A DNA stretch of 64,000 bases from Methanomassiliicoccales archaeon (lineage in GTDB: Archaea; Thermoplasmatota; Thermoplasmata; RBG-16-68-12; SOIM01). Location: contig SOIM01000012.1 of the NCBI GenBank assembly GCA_004377185.1, forward strand, positions 1-64,000, read 5' to 3'. A program made the translations under genes and the position numbers. Positions within the stretch are counted from its first letter, which is position 1; every line of letters starts with the position of its first letter. The notes below the pieces were generated by a model. That model did not search any database and was not told where the DNA came from. It saw only the letters and a program-made list of their open reading frames with translations. This document shows positions 57,015 through 64,000 of this stretch, piece by piece.

Positions 57015-60000
57015 ATGCACTTGAGAGAAATAGAGATGGAGAACTTCAAGTCCTTCCAGAAGAAAACGACGATACCATTTTTGGAGGGCTACACTGCCGT
57101 GACTGGCCCGAACGGAAGCGGTAAGTCGAACATTGCGGACGCAGTTCTTTTTGTGCTCGGACCTCGCAGTTCTAGGGCAATTAGGGCGGGTCGTCTGACA
57201 GACCTCATATTCAACGGAGGAAAGACAGGGAGAAGGGCCAAGTACTGCAAGGTGTCGCTGGTTTTCGATAACCAGGATAGAACAATTCCCATAGATTCTG
57301 ACTTGGTGAAGCTCACCAGGTTCGTCAAGGTCTCCACTTCCACCCCAGACGGTTACTACTCCTACTTCTACGTCAATGGTAAGAAATCAAGTCTGTCAGA
57401 GTTCGATTCCCTCCTGGCTCACGCCCGCATAAGTGCGGACGGATACAACATCGTTCAACAGGGGGACATCTCCCGCATCGTCGCCATGGGAAATGTGGAA
57501 AGGAGAAGGATCCTGGACAGCATTGCTGGAATCACTAAGTTCGATGATGACATCGCAAGAGCAGAGAAGAAGAAAATCGAGGTTGTGGGCAATCTTGAGC
57601 GGATAGGCATAATCCTGGACGAGATCAGAAAACAGATCCGCCAGCTTGACAGGGACAGAGGCGGCGCCCTCAAATACAAGGAACTTATGAGCAGACTGAA
57701 TCTTGCAAAAGCCCAAATGGTCCACAAGAACGTAGAGATGATTCAGGCGGAGATCAACAGCACCAGGGGGCAGATCAGGAAGTTCGAGGAGGAGAAGGAC
57801 AGACTCATTCAGAAGAGGGAAGAGTTCCAAGCCGAACTGGAGCAAGCTGGGAAGGAACTGGCAGATCTGGAAGACCAGATAGCCGAAAGGGCAGGAGAGG
57901 AAGCAAGGGAATTGAAGATAAAGATGGATCAGATGAGGATAGAGAGGGCCAGAGCTGAAGACACAATCGAAACCTCAACCGAGGAGAACTCGAAGCTCAA
58001 GATTGAAATGAAGCACATTAGGGAAGATAGAAAGAAGGTTGAGGAGGAAGTATCGAAACTGGAGAGCGAGAAGGAGGAAATGGAGAGGAGACTGGCAGAG
58101 CTCGAGAACGTCCTCGAGGAGGGTGGGAAGGAACTGGCTTCTCTTGAAGAGTTAGCATCCAAATCCGATGACAAGGTCGTCCACATAAGAAAGGAAGTAA
58201 TCTCCCTCGAAAAGCAGGTGGACCAGACCAAGGATGGGGTTCACAATCTTACGCTGGAGGACGATCGCCTCAAGGAGAGAATCGAGAGAATCGGAATGGA
58301 GATCGCTCAGATCGAAGAAGACCTAAAGACCTATAGGTTCGAGATGAAAGACGCTCGATGGCAAATGGGAGAGATTAAGTCCAACACGAAGGAATCCCGG
58401 AAAAGCGCGGGTCCTCTCAAGGAAGGACTCGATATCCTCAGGGAAAAGGAAAGGAAGCTGGCGCAACAGGCCCAGGAGTTGGAGGGAGCCATTAGGTCTC
58501 TGACCAGAGATTACAACAACCTCAAGGCAGAAGCGGACGCTGCAGCCTCCGTCGAGAAGGGATACAACCGTGCAGTGATGTCGATTCTGGAGGCCAGGGA
58601 CAAGGGCACTCTGAAAGGCATACAGGGGACCGTGGCCGAGCTGTGCGAGGTTGACGAGAAATTCGAAACGGCCATCAAGATCGCTGCCGGTGCCAAGTTG
58701 CAGGCAATAGTGGTTGATACGGACCACACCGGTCAGGGTTGCATCAACTATCTCAAGAGGAAGGGCCTGGGAAGGGCAATATTCCTCCCGCTGAACAAGA
58801 TGATGCCGGGAAGGCCAAGAGGAAAGGCGGTTCTGGCTCACAAGGAGTCTCTGGGGTACGCGATCGACCTGGTAACATTCGATGAGAAGTTCCGAAAAGC
58901 GTTCTGGTATGTCCTCATGGATACAATCCTGGTTGAAGACCTGAAACAGGCCAGGAAGCTGATGGGCGGTGTGCGAATAGCGACCCTGGGCGGAGAGTTG
59001 ATTGAGGCCAGTGGGGCGATGATTGGCGGGACGCTTCAGAAAACCGCCTTGAAGTTCGGAGCTCCAAGCCAGAAGGAAATCGACAAGGTAGGGGAGAAGC
59101 TTCGTAGGGCCATAACGGAGTCGGACAGGATTTCAAAGGAACTCCAAGAGATTGGAACAGAGATTCAAGACACCGAATCAAGACTCAAGGAAGCGGAAGA
59201 AACGACCGAATCAACTCAGATTAAGATCGGCACACTGGCAGCCAAAGAGAAGGAATTCAAGTCCAAGGTGAAACTGCTTGAGGAGGAGTTGGAAAAGAGG
59301 AACCACGAGCTCCAAGGGGCCGAGGAGAAGAAGGCGTCCAACGAGAAAGAGATAGAGGAGCACACCAAACGGCTTGAGGAGATGAAGTCCAGAAGGGACG
59401 AGGAAAAGAAGAGGATCATTGCATCCTCCCCCGAGGAACTCTCGAGGAAAATCACGAAGCTTCAGTCCGAGAGAACCAGGATTCTGAACGATACAAACGC
59501 CGTCAAATCAAAGAAAGAGACGCTTCAGACTCAGATTGATGTGATCACTGACCGAATCAATGAGATGGATTCCAGGATGGAATGCATTCGAGAACAGATG
59601 AAAGAGAACAAAAAGAAGTCCGAGTCTTCACAAAGCAAGCTGGAGAAGCTCGAACACGAAATCAAGGCGATGGAAAAAATCGAGGACTCGATGGGAAAGG
59701 AGACCTTGGAACTGCGGGAGAAGAGGGATGAGGCCTACAAGGCCAAGACGAGGATTGAGAACGAGATAGACAAGAATGTTCACCAGCTGCACACCAAGGA
59801 GGATTTCATGCTAGGCCTCCAGGCGGAGTTGAAGGTGGGAGAGGAGAAGCTGGCAGAAGCCGATAGAGAGCTGGAATCCCTGGACGTCGAGGTCGGGGAC
59901 GACATACCTCCAACCGAGGAGTTGAAGAGGACGGTCAACGAATGCCAAGTGGCCATCGAAACCATGGGACCTGTCAACCTGCGAGCACTGGAGGACTTCG

Positions 60001-60608
60001 ACCAGCAGCAGGGACGGCACAAAGAGCTTGCCGAGGAGTTCAAACAGCTCAAGTCTCAGAAGGGTGATTTGATTAAACTTGTCGAGAGGCTCAATGAGAG
60101 GAAGAAGGACGGGCTGATCAAGGTGTTCCACGGCATCAACGAGAACTTCAAGACGGTCTTTTCCGAGCTCTCAGACGGTGGAGAGGCGGAACTCATCCTC
60201 GAGAACGAGGAGCACCCCTTCGAAGGCGGTTTGATCATCAAGGCAAAGCCCCACAACAAGAGAATCCTGAGACTGGAAGCCCTTTCGGGCGGTGAGAAAA
60301 GCTTGGTGTCCATGGCGTTCATATTCTCCATCCAGCAGTACGATCCGTCCCCGTTCTACCTGCTTGACGAGGTGGACCAAAACCTGGATGCAATAAATGC
60401 CGAGAAGGTCGCCAGGACGATCAAGAGGAATTCCCTCACCGCGCAGTTCGTACAGGTGTCCCTGAGAAAGGTCACTCTGAAAGAGGCGGACCACATCATC
60501 GGTGTCACCATGCAGAAGAATGCTGTTTCCGATGTGGTCATGAAGGTCAACCTAGGCGAAATGTCTGAAGAAGAACAACTGCCAGAGCGGCAGGAGGTTG
60601 CCGCGTGA
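57015..60608 (+). CDS. smc: Chromosome partition protein Smc
   Basis: About 1197 residues with the full SMC plan: Walker A GPNGSGKSNIADAVLFVLG near residue 30, long coiled coils, a hinge at about 510-640 (LKGIQGTVAELCEVDEKFET, GRAIFLPLNKM), then the signature LSGGEKSLVSMAFIF and Walker B FYLLDEVDQNLDA near the C-terminus. It forms an ATP-driven ring with ScpA and ScpB that compacts and segregates the chromosome. ATG 57015 or GTG 57006 may start it. The operon smc-scpA-scpB is tightly coupled (scpA overlaps by 4 bp). Confidence 0.96.
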   Translation: MHLREIEMENFKSFQKKTTIPFLEGYTAVTGPNGSGKSNIADAVLFVLGPRSSRAIRAGRLTDLIFNGGKTGRRAKYCKVSLVFDNQDRTIPIDSDLVKLTRFVKVSTSTPDGYYSYFYVNGKKSSLSEFDSLLAHARISADGYNIVQQGDISRIVAMGNVERRRILDSIAGITKFDDDIARAEKKKIEVVGNLERIGIILDEIRKQIRQLDRDRGGALKYKELMSRLNLAKAQMVHKNVEMIQAEINSTRGQIRKFEEEKDRLIQKREEFQAELEQAGKELADLEDQIAERAGEEARELKIKMDQMRIERARAEDTIETSTEENSKLKIEMKHIREDRKKVEEEVSKLESEKEEMERRLAELENVLEEGGKELASLEELASKSDDKVVHIRKEVISLEKQVDQTKDGVHNLTLEDDRLKERIERIGMEIAQIEEDLKTYRFEMKDARWQMGEIKSNTKESRKSAGPLKEGLDILREKERKLAQQAQELEGAIRSLTRDYNNLKAEADAAASVEKGYNRAVMSILEARDKGTLKGIQGTVAELCEVDEKFETAIKIAAGAKLQAIVVDTDHTGQGCINYLKRKGLGRAIFLPLNKMMPGRPRGKAVLAHKESLGYAIDLVTFDEKFRKAFWYVLMDTILVEDLKQARKLMGGVRIATLGGELIEASGAMIGGTLQKTALKFGAPSQKEIDKVGEKLRRAITESDRISKELQEIGTEIQDTESRLKEAEETTESTQIKIGTLAAKEKEFKSKVKLLEEELEKRNHELQGAEEKKASNEKEIEEHTKRLEEMKSRRDEEKKRIIASSPEELSRKITKLQSERTRILNDTNAVKSKKETLQTQIDVITDRINEMDSRMECIREQMKENKKKSESSQSKLEKLEHEIKAMEKIEDSMGKETLELREKRDEAYKAKTRIENEIDKNVHQLHTKEDFMLGLQAELKVGEEKLAEADRELESLDVEVGDDIPPTEELKRTVNECQVAIETMGPVNLRALEDFDQQQGRHKELAEEFKQLKSQKGDLIKLVERLNERKKDGLIKVFHGINENFKTVFSELSDGGEAELILENEEHPFEGGLIIKAKPHNKRILRLEALSGGEKSLVSMAFIFSIQQYDPSPFYLLDEVDQNLDAINAEKVARTIKRNSLTAQFVQVSLRKVTLKEADHIIGVTMQKNAVSDVVMKVNLGEMSEEEQLPERQEVAA

Positions 60609-61531
60609 AGGAGAACTACGAAGCTGTACTCAATCATCTGCTATTCCACAAATCCCTCATCAGTGAGGAGGACGATTCAACTAGAATAGACAGGTACCTC
60701 CACATGGTTGAGGAAATCGACAAGGGCATGCACATCGTGGTGGACGATCCGTTCGAGAAGAGCATAGCCGCCATGTTCGAGTTGGTGATTGAACACCAGT
60801 TCGATCCGTGGGATGTGGACCTGCGGGAGTTCACCAAGATGTACCTGAAGCAGATGAAGGGGGGTGGCTACGTCAATTTCGTGGTTGCGGGGAAGCTCGT
60901 ACTTATGGCCTGGTCGATACTCAAACTTCAGAGCGAGGAGGTCCTGGTTTGGGCGGAACCTCCCAGGGAGCGGGAAGAGTACTACTTTGGCGATTGGGAC
61001 CTCGACCCGACCGTGTACCAAGAACCGGAGGATTTGGATTTCACACATGCCGTACTCAATAGGTCAGACCCACCAGTCATGAAACCGGTGAGAACCCAAA
61101 ATACAAGGCCAGTGACATTGATTGAGCTGGCGGATGCATTCGATGAGGCCCGAAAGGAAGCGGACCTCCAGATGAAGATAGACGAGCTCAGATCAAAGAG
61201 CAGGAAACAAGTACCGCATGACTTCGTGAAGAAGGTCCACATGGAGAACCTCACCGAGGATATCAGCGTCACTTGGAAGAGGCTCGGTAAGTTCGACGGC
61301 CAGGCTGTTCCCCTGCACAACCTCTACAATCATGACATATGGGACAGGGTGACGGTATTCGTGTCCGTGCTATTCCTGGCGATGATGCAGAAGGTCAGGA
61401 TATGGCAAAGGAAGTTCCCTCACGGGGAGATAATGGTGAAGACACTGACCGAATCCGAAGATGATATTGTAAGGTTCTCAGAAGAAGAGATTCAAAATGA
61501 TTTGACTCAAGAGAAACTCGCGGTGGTTTGA
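60605..61531 (+). CDS. scpA: Segregation and condensation protein A (kleisin)
   Basis: The start GTG 60605 overlaps the smc stop (GTGA). The N-terminal kleisin segment (FEKSIAAMFELVIEHQFDPW, DVDLREFTKMYLKQM) binds the SMC neck. The middle contains FVVAGKLVLMAWSILKLQSE. The C-terminal winged helix (LFLAMMQKVRIWQRKFPHGE) contacts the SMC head. At about 308 residues it is longer than most bacterial ScpA, mainly through the charged linker at 150-220. Its place between smc and scpB confirms the call. Confidence 0.92.
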   Translation: MKENYEAVLNHLLFHKSLISEEDDSTRIDRYLHMVEEIDKGMHIVVDDPFEKSIAAMFELVIEHQFDPWDVDLREFTKMYLKQMKGGGYVNFVVAGKLVLMAWSILKLQSEEVLVWAEPPREREEYYFGDWDLDPTVYQEPEDLDFTHAVLNRSDPPVMKPVRTQNTRPVTLIELADAFDEARKEADLQMKIDELRSKSRKQVPHDFVKKVHMENLTEDISVTWKRLGKFDGQAVPLHNLYNHDIWDRVTVFVSVLFLAMMQKVRIWQRKFPHGEIMVKTLTESEDDIVRFSEEEIQNDLTQEKLAVV

Positions 61532-62038
61532 TTGGAGAAAGATGCGATCGTTGAAGCTGCCCTTTTTTGCGCAGGAAGACCGATGGAAACCGAGGAAATA
61601 GCCGAGGGTGTGGGACTGACACTGGAGGAAGTGAAAGCCTCCTTGTCCAGCTTAGTGAAGGACTACTCATCAACCGGTGGTGCCGTTGAGGTCGTAAAGA
61701 TGGGGAAGAAGCACGTCATGCAGCTGAGGGGTAGCTATGCCAAGCGTGTGATGGGTCTTGCGGAGGCACGAATTCCAAAGGACCTCCTGAAGACTGCAGC
61801 TCTCATTGCCTATCATCAGCCCATTCTGCAGAGCCATCTCCAGAAGATGGTGGGCCAAAGAGCGTACGGTCATGTGAAGGAATTGAAGGAAATGAACTTG
61901 ATTCTGACCAGAGCCAAAGGCAACTCTCTGGAGTTGACGACAAGCAAATCCTTTCCAAATTACTTCGGCATAGACGCGACCAATAGAGAGGACCTCAGGA
62001 AATGGTTTCAGGAGAAGGTCCAGGGAGCAAGTCCTTGA
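61532..62038 (+). CDS. scpB: Segregation and condensation protein B
   Basis: TTG 61532 (EKDAIVEAALFCAGRPMETE) follows the scpA stop directly. Two winged-helix domains are visible: EIAEGVGLTLEEVKASLSSL with KKHVMQLRGSYA, and PKDLLKTAALIAYHQPILQS with GHVKELKEMNLI. This is the usual ScpB plan with about 168 residues. It dimerises and binds the kleisin middle region. Confidence 0.9.
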   Translation: MEKDAIVEAALFCAGRPMETEEIAEGVGLTLEEVKASLSSLVKDYSSTGGAVEVVKMGKKHVMQLRGSYAKRVMGLAEARIPKDLLKTAALIAYHQPILQSHLQKMVGQRAYGHVKELKEMNLILTRAKGNSLELTTSKSFPNYFGIDATNREDLRKWFQEKVQGASP

Positions 62039-62085
62039 AGAAGCCGGTGAAATGACCGCGAACCACCTTTGGCCATGAACGTAAA

Positions 62086-62096
62086 GCTATAAATAG
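62086..62096 (+). promoter_or_regulatory. TATA-like element 1 before the repeat protein
   Basis: GCTATAAATAG. It could start transcription near 62118, giving a leader of about 95 nt. Confidence 0.4.
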
Positions 62097-62143
62097 TCAT
62101 GAATTCATACTTTTCCTTCACATATCAGCAAAGCACTGAAAAA

Positions 62144-62155
62144 GATATATATAGG
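62144..62155 (+). promoter_or_regulatory. TATA box 2 before the repeat protein
   Basis: GATATATATAGG. Initiation near 62176 would give a leader of about 35 nt to TTG 62211. Confidence 0.55.
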
Positions 62156-62210
62156 CCATGGCTAGCAGAAGGGTTAGTAGTGAGAATTTGTCAGATTTGG
62201 GGTTGAAAGA

Positions 62211-64000
62211 TTGAGCTATCTTCGTCAGATTCAGCTCCAGAAACAACTGGAAGAAAAGGCCAAAGAAACCACCCAAATGAGGGAAGGCGCTGAAAAGGAG
62301 CTCGAAGAGGTATCCAAGATCATCGAGAAAGCCAAGAAGATCGATGCCAACGTGGCAGATGCCGAAGCTCTTTTGGAAGAGACCAACCAGGCCATGAAGC
62401 TCAAGGACTTCAAGGCGGCCCTGGAGAAGGCGACCGAATGCAGGGAGAAGAGCAAGAGGATCTACGAGGAGAGGGTGAAGGCAATCGTAGATTCAAGTGA
62501 GGGCATGGTCCGTCTTGTCAAGGGCATAGGACAGAAAGTTGATGAGAGCGAGACACTTGTAAAACAGGCCAAGGAGGCGGTTGCGGGAGAGGACCTCGAG
62601 AAGGCGGTCGAGCTTGCCAGGAAATCCTGGCAACAGAATGAGAAGATCCTGCACGAGCACCTTTCCACCCGATTCTCATCCGCCCAGTCTCTCTTGATGG
62701 TTGCGAAGAATGCTGGCAAGGACATTTCGGTGCCGGAAGACCTGCTTTCCCGTGCAAGATCCTCATTTGAGGCTAATGATTACGAATCCGCTCTGAACTT
62801 CACAAAGGACTGTTTCCAGTCCGTCGCATCGGAGCTGAGGGAAGACATAGAGTCGTCCCTGGAGGAGACAGAGACCATAGTGAACTTCCTGAAAGAGATG
62901 AAGGCGAATGTTAGCAAGATCACCCCCATAATCCAAAGGGCGAAAACGGAGCTGAAGAAGGGAGAGTTTGACAAGTCCCTGAATTCGACCAAACAGGCCA
63001 GAGTGGAGGGAGAGAGGACTCTTCAGAAATGCGTGGAGGACCGCATTGAGGCATTTGATAAGGTTGTTGCCAGTGCCGAGGAGATCAGCGCGGACGTGTC
63101 CAAAGCGAAGACCATTTTGGCCGAATCGGAGGGCGCTCTGAACGAAGGCAACTTCCGGGAGGCGGTTCTGAAGCTCAAGAACGCAGAAGAGGAAGCCCGC
63201 AATGCTCAGTTCCAAAAGGTCCTGCTCACGATATCAACATCACGGTCCAAATTCGTAACTGCAAAGAACATAGGTGCCGATCTCACAAAAGCCCTGGAAC
63301 TAATGGGAAAGGCTAGAGAAGCTCTTAGGCAAGGGAGCTTCAAGGAAGCGTTGGAGTTCGCGGAGAGCACGGACGATGAGGTCAACAAGATTGTCAAGGA
63401 ATTCGAGACTGTGGAGGCGGAAATCAAGTCCATGCAGAAAAGCTTCGCCCTTGCTGATGAGCTGGGAGTGGAGACCACCTCCGCCAAGAAGTTGCTGGAA
63501 AAGGCGAGAATATCCCTTCAATCGAGGGATTTCTCAAGCGTGCTCGGTTATGTCAAAAAGAGTAGGGAGACCATCGAAAAGGCCCAATATGACAGAACAA
63601 TGGCAGCAATCGAGGCGGCCGAGTCCTCTTTGACACTCGGACAGAAAATGGGTATCGACCTGACCGAGGAAGACAAGACACTAGAGAAGTCAGTCGCCTC
63701 CATGAAATCCAAGGACTATGAGAACTCTATCAAGTTCGCCGTGGAATGCAAGACCTCCGCTGATGAGAATGTCGATTCCAACCTTTCGGATGCCATTTCC
63801 TTCCTGCAGAAGGAAGTGCAGGTGGGTGGCGATAGTTACGTTGGTGCAAGAAAGCTTCTTGACAAGGCAGAAGCGGCATATGCCAGGGAGGATTTTGCCA
63901 AGGCCTTCGGCTTTGTTGACGAGGGCATGAAAATCATCGAGACGGGCTTGAAGGAATTTGCGAAGAAGTCAGTGGAAGCAATGGGACTCGCGCTCAAGAT
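62211..64000 (+). CDS. Long helical (TPR-like/coiled-coil) repeat protein, 3' partial
   Basis: The frame is open from TTG 62211 (SYLRQIQLQKQLEEKAKETT) to the window end with no stop, so at least 596 residues are coded. The ORF track omits it. It consists of helical pairs of about 35-40 residues with recurrent A-x-E/K and L-x-K-x-G-D/E-F-x-x-A turns (TNQAMKLKDFKAALEKA, KKGEFDKSLNSTKQA, LRQGSFKEALEFAES, EREDFAKAF-type ends), the look of degenerate TPR solenoids. No signal peptide or TM is visible so far. It follows the smc operon but has its own TATA box. Confidence 0.7.
   Translation, partial: MSYLRQIQLQKQLEEKAKETTQMREGAEKELEEVSKIIEKAKKIDANVADAEALLEETNQAMKLKDFKAALEKATECREKSKRIYEERVKAIVDSSEGMVRLVKGIGQKVDESETLVKQAKEAVAGEDLEKAVELARKSWQQNEKILHEHLSTRFSSAQSLLMVAKNAGKDISVPEDLLSRARSSFEANDYESALNFTKDCFQSVASELREDIESSLEETETIVNFLKEMKANVSKITPIIQRAKTELKKGEFDKSLNSTKQARVEGERTLQKCVEDRIEAFDKVVASAEEISADVSKAKTILAESEGALNEGNFREAVLKLKNAEEEARNAQFQKVLLTISTSRSKFVTAKNIGADLTKALELMGKAREALRQGSFKEALEFAESTDDEVNKIVKEFETVEAEIKSMQKSFALADELGVETTSAKKLLEKARISLQSRDFSSVLGYVKKSRETIEKAQYDRTMAAIEAAESSLTLGQKMGIDLTEEDKTLEKSVASMKSKDYENSIKFAVECKTSADENVDSNLSDAISFLQKEVQVGGDSYVGARKLLDKAEAAYAREDFAKAFGFVDEGMKIIETGLKEFAKKSVEAMGLALK

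Overview
The window looks like part of an archaeal chromosome, most simply a euryarchaeon of the Thermoplasmata type (the phylum call is inference). The archaeal calls are ribosomal protein L18Ae/LX, prefoldin alpha, FtsY, an ER-type (Ser/His) signal peptidase, TATA boxes about 25-28 nt upstream of many start codons (leaderless mRNAs), and an smc-scpA-scpB operon. No rRNA, tRNA or CRISPR array was found.

Layout. 1-530: 3' end of a secreted modular protein. 530-8350: accessory region in which genes of defence or toxin-immunity flavour (SAP+AlbA_2/Schlafen-like, HEPN-like, barstar-like, a two-TM protein, an orphan) sit between four same-orientation copies of a roughly 100-150 bp repeat, like cassettes. 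8550-14050: an AT-rich surface-fibre locus with a TasA-like pilin candidate, a SipW/Sec11-like signal peptidase with a long membrane extension, a PRC-barrel-like/zinc-ribbon protein and an exported beta protein, interrupted by a dead IS6-like transposase. 14250-17550: a leader RNA with a hairpin and T-run ahead of a double-RAM regulator, a Rab/Ras-like GTPase, small HTH proteins and a DUF3795-like protein. 17700-19460: a palindromic repeat cluster, a small membrane-protein operon resembling 2TM effectors, and two short proteins missing from the ORF track. 19590-24790: a tight four-gene operon (SPL-like radical SAM, GHKL ATPase with zinc ribbon, Rossmann protein, B12-type radical SAM) divergent from a HIT-like gene. 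24950-28280: membrane orphan, wHTH, L18Ae, prefoldin alpha and FtsY.

28290-56200 is a surface-glycan and surface-protein island: two GT2 and three GT4 glycosyltransferases, a polysaccharide deacetylase, three hexapeptide acyltransferases, asparagine synthetase, two sugar aminotransferases, a soluble PglF-like 4,6-dehydratase, two NAD epimerases, a UDP-sugar dehydrogenase and a GT-C-like membrane protein. Embedded in it are four secreted proteins built by shuffling a few modules. The island carries many scars: a truncated epimerase, IS6-like and IS5-like remnants, a cut-off membrane anchor, and duplicated 3' gene ends. The dehydratase, aminotransferase and acyltransferase at 43.0-46.3 kb together match the logic of diacetamido-sugar (bacillosamine-like) synthesis.

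56240-64000: a small membrane protein, then smc-scpA-scpB behind a TATA box with a perfect hairpin at the predicted transcript start, then a long helical repeat protein running off the window.

The best candidates for something undescribed are the repeat-bounded cassette array (2.0-8.35 kb), the archaeal TasA/SipW-like fibre locus (8.5-14 kb) and the GHKL/two-radical-SAM operon (19.6-24.4 kb).
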